Origin: Gammaproteobacteria bacterium | GTDB lineage: Bacteria > Pseudomonadota > Gammaproteobacteria > Steroidobacterales > Steroidobacteraceae | Length of the DNA: 37,679 bases | NCBI GenBank assembly: GCA_024642505.1 | Contig: JAHEAZ010000023.1 | Span: 1 to 37,679 of the forward strand | Reading direction: 5' to 3' | Part shown: positions 8,194-16,820 of the stretch, piece after piece | Numbering within the stretch: the stretch's first letter is position 1 | How the letters are laid out: every line of letters begins with the position of its first letter | Position numbers and translations under genes: made by a program | Notes under the pieces: model-generated | The model's input: the letters and a program-made list of their open reading frames with translations, nothing else | The model's database searches: none | Told to the model about the DNA's origin: nothing

Positions 8194-8823
8194 ATGGACC
8201 AGAACCGACAGGCAGGCCTGATGGAGGTGCAAAGCCTCACGGAGTACTTCCGGGCCGAGTTGCGCGAGGCCATTGGCCACCAGCACCTCGAGATCGATGA
8301 CCACACCGAGCACTACGTCGTCGGTGTGCTGACGTCATTCGCCCGCTCGGAGACGCTCTACGACACGACACCCGATGGGCCACGGCTCAAGCCACTCGCG
8401 CTGATGCTGGCTGATGCCCTGGAGGCGAGTTCCGGTGCCGAGCGCATCCACCTGACACAGCGGCTTGGTGACGTATCGTTGTTCCTGGCAGGGTTCTTCG
8501 CGCGGGGCTTCGCACGCAGCCTCGTCGATGTCGACTACCACATCGCCATGGGCGGCCACGCCTACGGTTCGCTGGCCGGAATGCTGCGCGGCACGCCACG
8601 CGGCAAGGCGCTGGAGGGCGTGTTCCACGAACTCGCCGTCAAGTTCCAGCGTGTGGTCGACGCGCTGGGCGAAATCGCAGAGCGGGCCTATACACACTCC
8701 AACCAGGACGTCCTGCGGCTATACGAGATCTGGCTCAAGACAGGCAGTCCCCGCGCACGCGGACTGTTGCTCGAGCTTGGCGTGCAGCCGGTAGTGGCTG
8801 CAGGCGGGCGGCTCGAGCACTGA
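8194..8823 (+). CDS. Unidentified soluble protein, probably paired with the next gene
   Basis: I do not recognise a characterised family. The 209-residue protein has no signal or membrane segment and is rich in predicted helix. Notable stretches are LTEYFRAELREAIGHQHLEIDDHTEHYVVGVL near the N terminus (given here as its key feature: an Ala/Glu/His-rich helix) and DYHIAMGGHAYGSLAGML in the middle. ATG 8194 has its ribosome site almost touching it, so ATG 8221 (MEVQSLTEYF) is an alternative start. It ends 7 bases before the next gene; the two are very likely one operon. I have the impression of similar gene pairs in other gammaproteobacteria, but this is memory, not a search result. Confidence 0.7.
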   Translation: MDQNRQAGLMEVQSLTEYFRAELREAIGHQHLEIDDHTEHYVVGVLTSFARSETLYDTTPDGPRLKPLALMLADALEASSGAERIHLTQRLGDVSLFLAGFFARGFARSLVDVDYHIAMGGHAYGSLAGMLRGTPRGKALEGVFHELAVKFQRVVDALGEIAERAYTHSNQDVLRLYEIWLKTGSPRARGLLLELGVQPVVAAGGRLEH

Positions 8824-8830
8824 GCACGTC

Positions 8831-9478
8831 ATGATCCTGTCGCGACTGCAGTCGCTGCTTGGACAAATCAACGACGTCGAGCCGCCGCTGGACGTGTCGA
8901 CCTACCTGGTGACAGATGCCGCCGCCGTGCAGGATTGGCAGCAGGCGGCGCGCTCGGCCACGGACGAGACGCTGTACCTGCGGGAGCAGGGCGACTGCCT
9001 CGAACTCTCGTTGTACGTCGATGCCTCGGTGCTGGCGCGCCTCGAGGCGGCCGATCCGTTCGAGCGGATCACCGATGACAATCTGCAGGACTGCTGCACC
9101 GCGCTCGAAGGCGTGAGCCATCTGCTGTACATGGCGTGGAACGCGGTACGCGGCCGCGGCGTGTCGCTGCTCGAGCTCGAGACGCAGGCCGAGGTGGACA
9201 AGTTCGCGGCACTGCTGGTGCTGGCCGGGGAGCTCGGCGACGGTGGGGCGGAGGAATTGCATGCCCGGCTGTTCGGGTACGTGCGCTTCGCGGACGGCCT
9301 CAGCGCGGAGCAGCTTGCCCGCTACCAGGCGGCCAACCGGTTTGCGGCCCGATTCTGCGGCCGCCTGGCGCGTCGCTGGCTGCGCGGCTCCCCGCCACGC
9401 CATGCCGGCCTGTTCCAGGACCTCAGGCAGTTCTATCGCCTGCCGCATGCACGCAAGCTGGCCTGCGCGTCGGTTTGA
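8831..9478 (+). CDS. Unidentified soluble protein, second of a pair
   Basis: No characterised family recognised. The 215-residue protein has no export signal. It begins MILSRLQSLLGQI and has a conserved-looking centre with DDNLQDCCTALEGVSHLLYM, then an Arg-rich C-terminal third (LARRWLRGSPPRHAGLFQDL) ending in a helix with FYRLPHARKLA. The acidic first half and basic last part suggest a protein or nucleic-acid binding role, but this is only composition. Start at ATG 8831, 7 bases after its partner's stop. Confidence 0.7.
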   Translation: MILSRLQSLLGQINDVEPPLDVSTYLVTDAAAVQDWQQAARSATDETLYLREQGDCLELSLYVDASVLARLEAADPFERITDDNLQDCCTALEGVSHLLYMAWNAVRGRGVSLLELETQAEVDKFAALLVLAGELGDGGAEELHARLFGYVRFADGLSAEQLARYQAANRFAARFCGRLARRWLRGSPPRHAGLFQDLRQFYRLPHARKLACASV

Positions 9479-9538
9479 GACCAGGATCCTCGTCGATCTT
9501 CACCGCTCGGCAGACCGGTTTTGCGGTATCTTGCCGCC

Positions 9539-11998
9539 ATGTCGGTACCGGCTCTCCCGAAGCACGCCCGGGTCGTCGTCATCGGCGGTGGCGTCATCGG
9601 ATGTTCAGTCGCCTATCACCTGGCCCACATGGGCTGGAAGGACGTCGTTCTTCTCGAACGTGACCGGCTCACCTCGGGCACGACCTGGCACGCGGCCGGA
9701 TTGATTGTTACCTTCGGGTCGACTTCCAGCACCTCGACCGAGATGCGCCAGTACACGCGCAACCTGTACGCGCGGCTCGAGGCGGAGACCGGGCAGTCGA
9801 CCGGCTTCAAGCCGGTCGGATTCATCGAGGCCGCGGCGGATCCTGACCGGCTCGAGGAATACCGGCGCGTCTCGGCCTTCAATCGCTACTGCGGCATCGA
9901 CGTCCACGAAATCTCGCCGGCCGAGATCGGGGAGCTCTTCCCGCTGGCACGGACCGACGACTTGGTGGCCGGTTTCTATGTCGAGGAGGACGGTCGTGCC
10001 GACCCGGTCGGCGTGACCATGGCACTGGCCAGGGGCGCGCGGACGCAGGGTGCGAAGATCATCGAGGGCGTCGCCGTCACGGGCGTGCTAAGCCGGCGCG
10101 GCACAGTCACCGGGGTCTCGACGACCCATGGCGACATTGAGGCGGAGTATGTCGTCAACTGCGCCGGTATGTGGGCGCGCCAGCTGGGTGAACACGTTGG
10201 CGTGAACGTTCCGCTGCAGGCGGCCGAGCACTACTACCTGATCACAGACCAGTGTCCCGGCATCGATCGGTCGTTCCCGGTGCTGGAGGATCCGGCCTCC
10301 TACGGCTATTTTCGTGAGGAGGTTGGCGGCCTGATGATCGGACTTTTCGAGACCGTGTGCGCGCCATGGAAGGTCGACGGCGTGCCCGAGGATTTCTCGT
10401 TCAGCGAGATCCCGCCGGACTGGGAGCGCATGGCTCCTTACGTCGAGAAGGCGATGCGGCGTGTTCCCATTTCCCTGGAACTCGGCGTGAAGAAATTTTT
10501 CTGCGGGCCGGAGAGCTTCACACCCGATCTGCAGCCGATCGTGGGCGAGGCGCCTGAGCTACGGAATTTCTTCGTAGCAGCCGGGCTCAATTCAATCGGC
10601 ATCCTGACGGCAGGCGGCCTGGGTCGCGTGCTGGCGCACTGGATCATTAGCGGTCGTCCAGATGTCGACGTCACGGGCTTCGACATCGACCGGTTGCACC
10701 CATACCAGTGCAACCCGGAGTACCGCCGTACGCGGACCGTGGAGTCGCTCGGCATGGTCTACCAGTGCCACTACCCGACGCGTTCGATGCAGTCGGCGCG
10801 GGGTGCGAGGCAGAGCCCTTTTTGCGATCGTCTGGCGGCGCGCGGCGCGTACTTCCGCGACGTCAGCGGCTGGGAGGGCGCGGACTGGTACGCGCCGGCG
10901 GGGACCTTGGCGGATGCGGGGCAACTGTCGTGGGGCCGTCAGCACTGGTTTCCGTGGTGGGAGGCGGAGCACCGCGCCGCGCGCGAGGGCGTGATCCTGA
11001 TGGACATGTCCTTCATGGCGAAATTCCTGGTGCAGGGGCGTGATGCGGGACGGGTGCTGAATTACATCTCGGCCAATGAGGTCAATGGACCGGCTGGCGT
11101 CATCACCTATACGCAGTGGCTGAACGAAGGTGGAACACTCGAGGCGGACCTGACCGTCACCAAGCTGGACGATGAGCGCTATTGGGTCGTGGCGTCGGAC
11201 ACCGCGCATCGTCACGTCGAGACCTGGTTGCGTCGCCACATCCCGGACGATGCATACGCCTTCGTGACAGACGTGACCTCGGGCTTCGCACAGCTGAACG
11301 TGCAGGGGCCACGATCGCGCGATCTGCTGCGGGCTGTGACGAGCGCCGATATGTCGAACGAAGCCTTTTCCTTCCGCGCGGCGCGTGAGATCGACATCGG
11401 CTTCGCACGGGCACTGTGCATCCGCATTACCTATCTGGGTGAGCTTGGTTACGAGCTGTACATTCCGGCCGAGCAGGCAACGCACGTCTACGATCGGCTG
11501 GTGGAGGCGGGCGAGCCGATCGGATTGCGTCACGCGGGCCTGAAGGCACTGGCCAGCCTCAGGATGGAAAAGGGCTACCGCGATTACGGGCACGATATCG
11601 ACAATACGGACTCCGTCCTGGAAGCGGGGCTGGGCTTCGCGGTCGACCTGGACAAGCCGGGCGGCTTCATCGGGCGCGCGGCGGTGCTGGCGAAGAAGGC
11701 CGAGGGTCCGCTGCGGCGGCGGCTGGTGCAGATACTGGTGAAGGACCCCGAGCCGATGCTGTATCACGCCGAGGTGTTGCGGCGAAACGGCAGGATGGTG
11801 GGCTACATTCGTGCTGCGTCCTACGGACATACGCTCGGCGGTGCCGTCGGGCTCGCGATGATCGACGGCGACGAGGCGATCGACCAGGCCTGGCTCGATG
11901 CAGGACGCTGGGAAGTCGACATTGCCGGTCGGATGTATCCGGCCATCGCATCGCTGCGACCGCTTTACGATCCGGCGATGAAACGGATCAAGATCTGA
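9539..11998 (+). CDS. Dimethylglycine/sarcosine dehydrogenase-like FAD enzyme fused to a GcvT domain
   Basis: Expected to oxidise an N-methylated or secondary amine and, through the C-terminal domain, pass the one-carbon unit to tetrahydrofolate. The 819-residue protein has a DAO-type FAD domain starting with VVVIGGGVIG (residues 12-21). The motif SGTTWHAAGL contains His51, the position that carries covalent FAD in dimethylglycine dehydrogenase. The FAD domain ends near GLGRVLAHWI. A DUF1989/FAO_M-like linker follows (LHPYQCNPEYRRTRTVESLG), then a full aminomethyltransferase (GcvT) domain from about residue 475, with GELGYELYIPAEQ and GHTLGGAVGLAMI near the end. Length is normal for the family. 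It lies tail to tail with the TRAP operon, which may import its substrate. The exact amine cannot be told from sequence. Confidence 0.85.
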   Translation: MSVPALPKHARVVVIGGGVIGCSVAYHLAHMGWKDVVLLERDRLTSGTTWHAAGLIVTFGSTSSTSTEMRQYTRNLYARLEAETGQSTGFKPVGFIEAAADPDRLEEYRRVSAFNRYCGIDVHEISPAEIGELFPLARTDDLVAGFYVEEDGRADPVGVTMALARGARTQGAKIIEGVAVTGVLSRRGTVTGVSTTHGDIEAEYVVNCAGMWARQLGEHVGVNVPLQAAEHYYLITDQCPGIDRSFPVLEDPASYGYFREEVGGLMIGLFETVCAPWKVDGVPEDFSFSEIPPDWERMAPYVEKAMRRVPISLELGVKKFFCGPESFTPDLQPIVGEAPELRNFFVAAGLNSIGILTAGGLGRVLAHWIISGRPDVDVTGFDIDRLHPYQCNPEYRRTRTVESLGMVYQCHYPTRSMQSARGARQSPFCDRLAARGAYFRDVSGWEGADWYAPAGTLADAGQLSWGRQHWFPWWEAEHRAAREGVILMDMSFMAKFLVQGRDAGRVLNYISANEVNGPAGVITYTQWLNEGGTLEADLTVTKLDDERYWVVASDTAHRHVETWLRRHIPDDAYAFVTDVTSGFAQLNVQGPRSRDLLRAVTSADMSNEAFSFRAAREIDIGFARALCIRITYLGELGYELYIPAEQATHVYDRLVEAGEPIGLRHAGLKALASLRMEKGYRDYGHDIDNTDSVLEAGLGFAVDLDKPGGFIGRAAVLAKKAEGPLRRRLVQILVKDPEPMLYHAEVLRRNGRMVGYIRAASYGHTLGGAVGLAMIDGDEAIDQAWLDAGRWEVDIAGRMYPAIASLRPLYDPAMKRIKI

Positions 11999-12023
11999 TT
12001 GGTACCGCCCGGGCCGCCTGCGC

Positions 12024-13349
12024 TCACTCGACGTAGAAATGGCTCGGCAGCCACAGCGCGATCTGCGGGAAGATGATGACCAGCGCCAGCCCCAGGATCA
12101 TGATCAGCACGAACGGGACGATCGACCGGTAGATATCGACGATCGTGATCTCCGGGGGCGCCATCGCTCGCATCAGGAACAGGTTGTAGCCGAAGGGCGG
12201 CGTCATATAGGCGATCTGGCAGGTGATCGTGTACAGCACGCCGTACCAGATGGCGTTGAAGCCAAGCGAAATGATCAGTGGCACGTACAACGGCGCCACG
12301 ATGATCAGCATGGCCGTGTCGTCCAGGAACATGCCCATCAGGATGTAGGTCAGCTGCATCAGTACCAGCACCTGCCAGGGCTCCAGTCCCCACTTCTCGA
12401 GAAACAGGATCTCGATCGCCTTCACCGCGCCCAGCCCGTCGAAGACCGCTCCGAAGGCCAGCGCCGCGAGAATCACCCACATGAACATGCAGCTCACGGC
12501 CAGGCTCTTCTTGAGGGTGTCTTCCATCACCTTGCGGGTGATGCGGCCCTTGCGCCAGGCGACCAGGGTGGCCATGGCCGCGCCGACCGCCGAGCTCTCG
12601 ACCAGGCTGGTGACACCCAACAGGAACAAACCGGTCATGGAGAAGATGATGACCAGCGGCAGGATTCCGGCCCTGAGCAGGCGGAACTTCTCTCCCCACG
12701 AGATCTGCTGTCGCTCCTCCAGCGGCAGCGCCGGTCCGAGGCTCGGTTGTATCCAGCACCGGATCATGATGTAAGCCAGGAACAGGAACGCCAGCAGCAG
12801 TCCAGGGAAGACGCCGGCCAGCCACAGCTGGCCGACCGGCTGGCGGGCAATCATGCCGTAGAGCACCAGCACGACACTGGGCGGAATCATGATGCCCAGC
12901 GAACTGCCGGCCTGGATGACCCCGGTCACCATCCGTTTGTCGTAGCCGCGCTTCAGCAACTCCGGCAACGCGACGCTGGCACCGATTGCCATGCCCGCCA
13001 CGCTCAGGCCGTTCATGGCCGAGATCGCCACCATCAGCAGCATGGTGCCGATGGCCAGGCCACCGTGCATCGGGCCGGTCCAGACGTGGAACATGCGATA
13101 GAGATCGCCCGCGATACCCGACTCCGACAGCATGTAGCCCATGTAGATGAACATGGGCAGGGTCAGCAGCGGGTACCAGTGCATCAGGGTGATAGTCGAG
13201 GCAAACGGCATTTCCGCGCCGCCCTTGCCCCACAGCAGCAGCGCGAAGATGGTCGCTACGAAACCGATGGCACCGAAAACGCGCTGCCCGGTCAGCAGCA
13301 TCATCATCATGGTCGAGAACATCAGCAGCGCGATCAGTTCATAGCTCAT
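12024..13349 (-). CDS. dctM: TRAP transporter large permease (DctM type)
   Basis: Membrane component that carries the Na+-coupled transport step of a tripartite ATP-independent periplasmic transporter. The 441-residue protein has about a dozen hydrophobic segments with family motifs: the early GAIGFVATI, SAMNGLSVAGMAIGA, LIPPSVV-like SLGIMIPPSVVLVLYGM, the mid-protein VESSAVGAAMA, and the late GMFLDDTAMLIIVAPLYVPL and YMTPPFGYNLFLMR. Length is normal. Its ATG overlaps the stop of dctQ (ATGA), so translation is coupled. It is the last gene of the operon and meets the dehydrogenase gene tail to tail with 25 bases between the stops. Confidence 0.95.
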   Translation of the reverse strand: MSYELIALLMFSTMMMMLLTGQRVFGAIGFVATIFALLLWGKGGAEMPFASTITLMHWYPLLTLPMFIYMGYMLSESGIAGDLYRMFHVWTGPMHGGLAIGTMLLMVAISAMNGLSVAGMAIGASVALPELLKRGYDKRMVTGVIQAGSSLGIMIPPSVVLVLYGMIARQPVGQLWLAGVFPGLLLAFLFLAYIMIRCWIQPSLGPALPLEERQQISWGEKFRLLRAGILPLVIIFSMTGLFLLGVTSLVESSAVGAAMATLVAWRKGRITRKVMEDTLKKSLAVSCMFMWVILAALAFGAVFDGLGAVKAIEILFLEKWGLEPWQVLVLMQLTYILMGMFLDDTAMLIIVAPLYVPLIISLGFNAIWYGVLYTITCQIAYMTPPFGYNLFLMRAMAPPEITIVDIYRSIVPFVLIMILGLALVIIFPQIALWLPSHFYVE

Positions 13350-13882
13350 GCGATGTCCCTCCCCAGGAACTTCGCGATGTCCTTGAACAGGATCGAGATC
13401 GCCTGCAGCAGCATCAGCACGATGCCCACGGTCATGATGATCTTGATGGGCGCCATTGGCGGCGCCCAGGCGGAGTAATTGGTCTGCCCGTACTTCAACG
13501 CATAAGCGGTACTCGACATCCCGCCGCGAACCAGGAAGATCAGGTAGAAGATCAGGAAGAAAGCGGTGATCGAGTCCCAGAACGCCCGTTTCTTCGGGGT
13601 CCAGCGGTCGTATAGCACGTCCATCCGGACATGCGCGTCCAGCTGCATCGAGTAGCCGCCGCCGAGCAGGTAATAGGCGGCCATCAGGAACTGCGCCATC
13701 TCGATGACCCAGAGGTAGGGCACGTTGAAGACGTAGCGGGAGATCGACGCAAACAGCAGCACGCCCATCATGGCGAAGACCATGTACATGACGAAGAAGC
13801 CGATGACCCGATTCATCGCGTCGACGTACCGGACATAGGCCTTCATGAATCTGGGCATGGCCGACTCGCTACCAGGTTTCAT
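13346..13882 (-). CDS. dctQ: TRAP transporter small permease (DctQ type)
   Basis: Small integral membrane partner that binds the large permease. The 178-residue protein has four hydrophobic segments: about residues 25-48 (IGFFVMYMVFAMMGVLLFASI), 58-76, 104-124 and 145-165. The conserved loop features W/E at WVIEMAQFLMAAYYLLGGGY and the RMDVLYDRWTPKKRAFWD stretch are typical. It overlaps dctM by four bases and follows dctP after a strong stem-loop, an order common for these transporters. The ribosome site before ATG 13882 is weak (ggatg), in line with low expression relative to the binding protein. Confidence 0.92.
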   Translation of the reverse strand: MKPGSESAMPRFMKAYVRYVDAMNRVIGFFVMYMVFAMMGVLLFASISRYVFNVPYLWVIEMAQFLMAAYYLLGGGYSMQLDAHVRMDVLYDRWTPKKRAFWDSITAFFLIFYLIFLVRGGMSSTAYALKYGQTNYSAWAPPMAPIKIIMTVGIVLMLLQAISILFKDIAKFLGRDIA

Positions 13883-13887
13883 GGTGC

Positions 13888-13931
13888 GACATCCTTCCCC
13901 GGCCCGGGTATGCCTGGCCGGGGAAGGTGTC
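13888..13931 (-). terminator. Strong stem-loop between dctP and dctQ
   Basis: ccttccccggcc (13893-13904) pairs perfectly with ggccggggaagg (13916-13927) around an 11-base loop. The stem extends by gaca/tgtc past a one-base bulge. It lies after the dctP stop and just before dctQ and has no U-run. Such structures usually act as a partial terminator or as a 3' stabiliser that keeps the binding-protein mRNA more abundant than the membrane-gene mRNA; that role is inferred here. Confidence 0.7.
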
Positions 13932-13960
13932 AGCTATTCGCTCGTGAGCGTGGATCCCGA

Positions 13961-15040
13961 TCAAGTGTAGCGGTACGGGGGACCCGCCTTCGCCATGACC
14001 GCGTTGTAGTCCTTGAATATCTGGACCACCTTGGCGCAACGCGGGCTGGTGGCGGCGACCTCGTCCCAGAACTTGTGTGCTTCCGCCTCGACGGTCGCCC
14101 ATTCATCGTCTGGAATCGTCGTCAGCTCCATCTTCGCGCCGTTCACACGCAGATGGGCTTCGCCCCCCCAGTACCAGTACTGGCGATAGTAGTGCGAATT
14201 GTCGATGCAGAGCCTGTATAGCGTCTGCAGGTGCTCGGGTACCTTTTCCCAGGCCGCCGAGTTGACGAAATACGAACCGATCCAGGCACCGGAGATGTTG
14301 TTAGTGAGGAAGTACTTGGTCACATCTGCCCAGCCGACGGTGTAGTCCTCGGTGATGCCGGACCAGGCGATTCCGTCCAGCTCGCCGGTCTGGACGGCCA
14401 CCTCGACGTCTTCCCAAGGCAGCGTGACCGGGACGACGCCGAAGCGCGCCAGGAACTTGCCGGCGGTCGGGAAGGTGAACACCCTGAGGCCCTTCAGGTC
14501 CGCCAGATGCTTGATCGGCTTGACCGTATTGAAGTTGCAGGGGTCCCAGGACCCGGCGCTGAGCCACTTCACGCCTTCGACCTCGCCGTATGCTTCCTCC
14601 CAGATCTCCTTGAGTCCGTAGCGGTGGAACAGCGTCGGGACGTCCAGGCTGTAGCGGGTGGCAAAGGGGAAGTACCCACCAAAGACGGATACATCGACCG
14701 GGGCAGCGATGGAGTCGTCATCGCTTTGCACGGCATCAATGGTGCCGGCCTGCATGGCCCGGAACAACTCACCCGTGGGAACCAGCTGGTCGGCGAAATA
14801 CAGCTCGATCACCATCTCGCCATTGGCGGCCTTGTTGAAGGCCTCGATGGAGGGCTTGATGACGTGCTCAGCCAGGGCCGGTCCAGCGTAGGTCTGCAGC
14901 CGCCACTTGATGGTGGTCTTCTTTGACGTCACTACGCCAGGGGCACCTGCTTCTTCCTTCTTGCCGCACGCGGCCAGCAGTCCCGCGGAAGTGGCAGCGG
15001 CAGTCAACGCCGCATTCTTCAGGAATGATCTTCGCTCCAT
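13961..15040 (-). CDS. dctP: TRAP transporter substrate-binding protein (DctP family), Tat/lipoprotein signal
   Basis: Periplasmic binding protein that captures the transported organic acid. The 359-residue protein begins MERRSFLKNAALTAAATSAG, a twin-arginine signal, and continues into LLAACG, a lipobox, so it is probably exported folded and lipid-anchored. The mature part has the DctP fold, with the conserved KGLRVFTFPTAGKFLARFG segment holding the carboxylate-binding Arg, and the QTGELDGIAWSG motif. The late sequence with SHYYRQYWYWGGEA resembles TRAP proteins for 2-oxo acids or other small carboxylates, but the ligand is not decided. ATG 15040 follows aaggag at a good distance; the longer open frame to 15142 is rejected. 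Confidence 0.9.
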   Translation of the reverse strand: MERRSFLKNAALTAAATSAGLLAACGKKEEAGAPGVVTSKKTTIKWRLQTYAGPALAEHVIKPSIEAFNKAANGEMVIELYFADQLVPTGELFRAMQAGTIDAVQSDDDSIAAPVDVSVFGGYFPFATRYSLDVPTLFHRYGLKEIWEEAYGEVEGVKWLSAGSWDPCNFNTVKPIKHLADLKGLRVFTFPTAGKFLARFGVVPVTLPWEDVEVAVQTGELDGIAWSGITEDYTVGWADVTKYFLTNNISGAWIGSYFVNSAAWEKVPEHLQTLYRLCIDNSHYYRQYWYWGGEAHLRVNGAKMELTTIPDDEWATVEAEAHKFWDEVAATSPRCAKVVQIFKDYNAVMAKAGPPYRYT

Positions 15041-15119
15041 CTCGTTCTCCTTATGGGGATCTGGGGTATCTACGGCCAGTCCCGGTTTATTGCCGGCCTT
15101 GCCGGAGTTTCCCATGTTT

Positions 15120-15149
15120 GGAATAGCGCCGTCAGCCGACAAAAGTCAA
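15120..15149 (-). promoter_or_regulatory. Possible sigma-70 promoter for the TRAP operon
   Basis: On the minus strand TTGACT (15149-15144) is followed after 18 bases by TATTCC (15125-15120). The -35 box matches consensus at five of six positions, the -10 at only three. It would give a leader of about 70 bases before dctP. No operator could be recognised in this 197-base divergent region. Confidence 0.3.
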
Positions 15150-15237
15150 ACGCCAGTTCCGGGTCCGGGAATTCGGGTGGCTTGCCGAAACCCCTGAAAG
15201 CCCCGACCCGGCACCGGGAAGTTCGTTACAGTGTGCC

Positions 15238-16731
15238 ATGGCTCGCATCGCGGTCGGCGGCTTCCAGCACGAGACCAATACCTTCGCCTCGCTGCCGGCC
15301 ACCCTGGCCGACTTCCAGGCGCCTGATGCCTGGCCCGGCCTGGTGCGCGGCGCCGAGCTGTTTGACGCTGTCCGGGGCATCAATCTGCCCGCTGCGGGAT
15401 TCATCGATGAGGCACGGGCGGAAGGGTCCCCCCTGATTCCACTCGCCTGGTGTGCGGCCCAGCCGTCCGGCCGCGTGGCCCGGGAGGCTTTCGAAAGCAT
15501 TAGCCAGATGCTGCTCGAGGATCTGGCAGCGGCTTCCTCTTTAGACGCTGTCTACCTCGACCTGCACGGGGCCATGGTTGCCGAGCATGTTGACGACGCG
15601 GATGGCGAACTGCTCGCACGGGTGCGACGGCTGGTCGGGCGCGACGTCCGCATCGTCGCAAGTCTTGATTTTCATGCCAATGTCTCGCCGCGCATGGTCG
15701 AGATTGCCGACGCCCTGATTGGCTACCGGACCTACCCGCACGTCGATATGGCCGACACCGGCGCGCGCGCCTTCGTCCTGTTGCGGGAAGTGCTCCAGCG
15801 GCCCTGTCCTGTGAGACTGCGCCGGTCGCTGCCGTTCCTGATCCCGTTGACCTCGCAGTGCACGCTGCTCGAGCCGATGCGCTCCCTGATGGAGCAGGCC
15901 GAGCAACCGAATCCCGCGGGTGTGGCATCGCTGGGCTTCTTCCCGGGATTCCCGGCTGCCGACGTCGCCGAGTGCGGCCCGAGCGTGGTCGCCTTCGGCC
16001 ATGACCCGCGGGCGGTCGAGCGCGCAGTGGGCTCGCTGCATGCCGCCGTGCTCGGGCAGGAAGCCGCCTTCGGGCTCGAGCTTGCGGGCGTCGAGGAGGC
16101 GGTCGAGCTGGCGCGTCAGCACGATGGCCGCCCTGGGCATCCGCTGATCCTGGCCGACACCCAGGACAATCCGGGGGCGGGTGGCAACGCCGACACGACC
16201 ACCCTGCTGAAGGCGCTGGTCGCCGCCGATATCCCGGGAACGCTGGCGGGCGTACTCTGGGACCCGGAAGCGGCGGCGCGGGCCCACGCGGCCGGCGAGG
16301 GGGCCTGGGTCGACCTCGCGCTGGGTGCACGCAGCGCATTCCCCGGCGAGACGCCGCTGGCTGCGCGCTACCGGGTGGAACGGCTTGGCGACGGGAAGTT
16401 CACCGGAACCGGACCCTTTTACCGGGGAGGCCGCTTCGAGCTCGGACCGATGGCGTTGTTGTCGCTCGGCGGCGCCAGGATCGTGGTTGCGACACGCAAG
16501 CAGCAGGCAGCCGACCAGGCCATGTTCAGGCATGTTGGCGCCGAGCCGGCCGAGGCAACAGTGTTGATGCTCAAGAGTTCGGTACATTTCCGCGCCGACT
16601 TCGGACCCATGGCCGGACGCGTCGTCCTGGTCGAGGCGCCGGGACCCAACCCGGCCGATCCGGCCAGGTTGCCGTTCACGCGGCTGCCTCCTGCCATGCG
16701 TCTGCGCCCGGGAGCAGCTCGCTTGCGGTAG
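15238..16731 (+). CDS. M81 family metallopeptidase (MlrC-like)
   Basis: Zinc-dependent hydrolase of the family named after microcystinase C; most members have unknown substrates, probably small peptides or amides. The 497-residue protein starts with the family hallmark RIAVGGFQHETNTF. It keeps the metal-site motifs DLHGAMV (about residue 105), LDFHANVSPRM (about 143) and YRTYPHVDMADTG, then the C-terminal MlrC domain with DTQDNPGAGGNADTT. Length is normal. There is no signal peptide, so it acts in the cytoplasm, presumably on something brought in by the divergent TRAP transporter. It leads the long + strand series; the next gene follows after 89 bases. Confidence 0.88.
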   Translation: MARIAVGGFQHETNTFASLPATLADFQAPDAWPGLVRGAELFDAVRGINLPAAGFIDEARAEGSPLIPLAWCAAQPSGRVAREAFESISQMLLEDLAAASSLDAVYLDLHGAMVAEHVDDADGELLARVRRLVGRDVRIVASLDFHANVSPRMVEIADALIGYRTYPHVDMADTGARAFVLLREVLQRPCPVRLRRSLPFLIPLTSQCTLLEPMRSLMEQAEQPNPAGVASLGFFPGFPAADVAECGPSVVAFGHDPRAVERAVGSLHAAVLGQEAAFGLELAGVEEAVELARQHDGRPGHPLILADTQDNPGAGGNADTTTLLKALVAADIPGTLAGVLWDPEAAARAHAAGEGAWVDLALGARSAFPGETPLAARYRVERLGDGKFTGTGPFYRGGRFELGPMALLSLGGARIVVATRKQQAADQAMFRHVGAEPAEATVLMLKSSVHFRADFGPMAGRVVLVEAPGPNPADPARLPFTRLPPAMRLRPGAARLR

Positions 16732-16820
16732 CTGCGTACGTCGGCTGCCGCTGGGTCAGGGCGATAATGGACGGCCGACCCGGAAGGACGGGCGGCTCGC
16801 CACTCATTGAGGGGGTTAAA

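Noticed and set aside
10592..11830. 412-codon minus-strand open frame within the FAD/GcvT gene
   Set aside because: Antisense to conserved catalytic domains; no motif of its own.
12039..13478. 479-codon + strand open frame opposite dctM
   Set aside because: His/Gln/Arg-rich shadow of a clear membrane permease; no recognisable protein features.
15238..16731. Microcystin-degrading enzyme in the strict sense
   Set aside because: mlrA, mlrB and mlrD are absent; family membership alone does not show toxin degradation.
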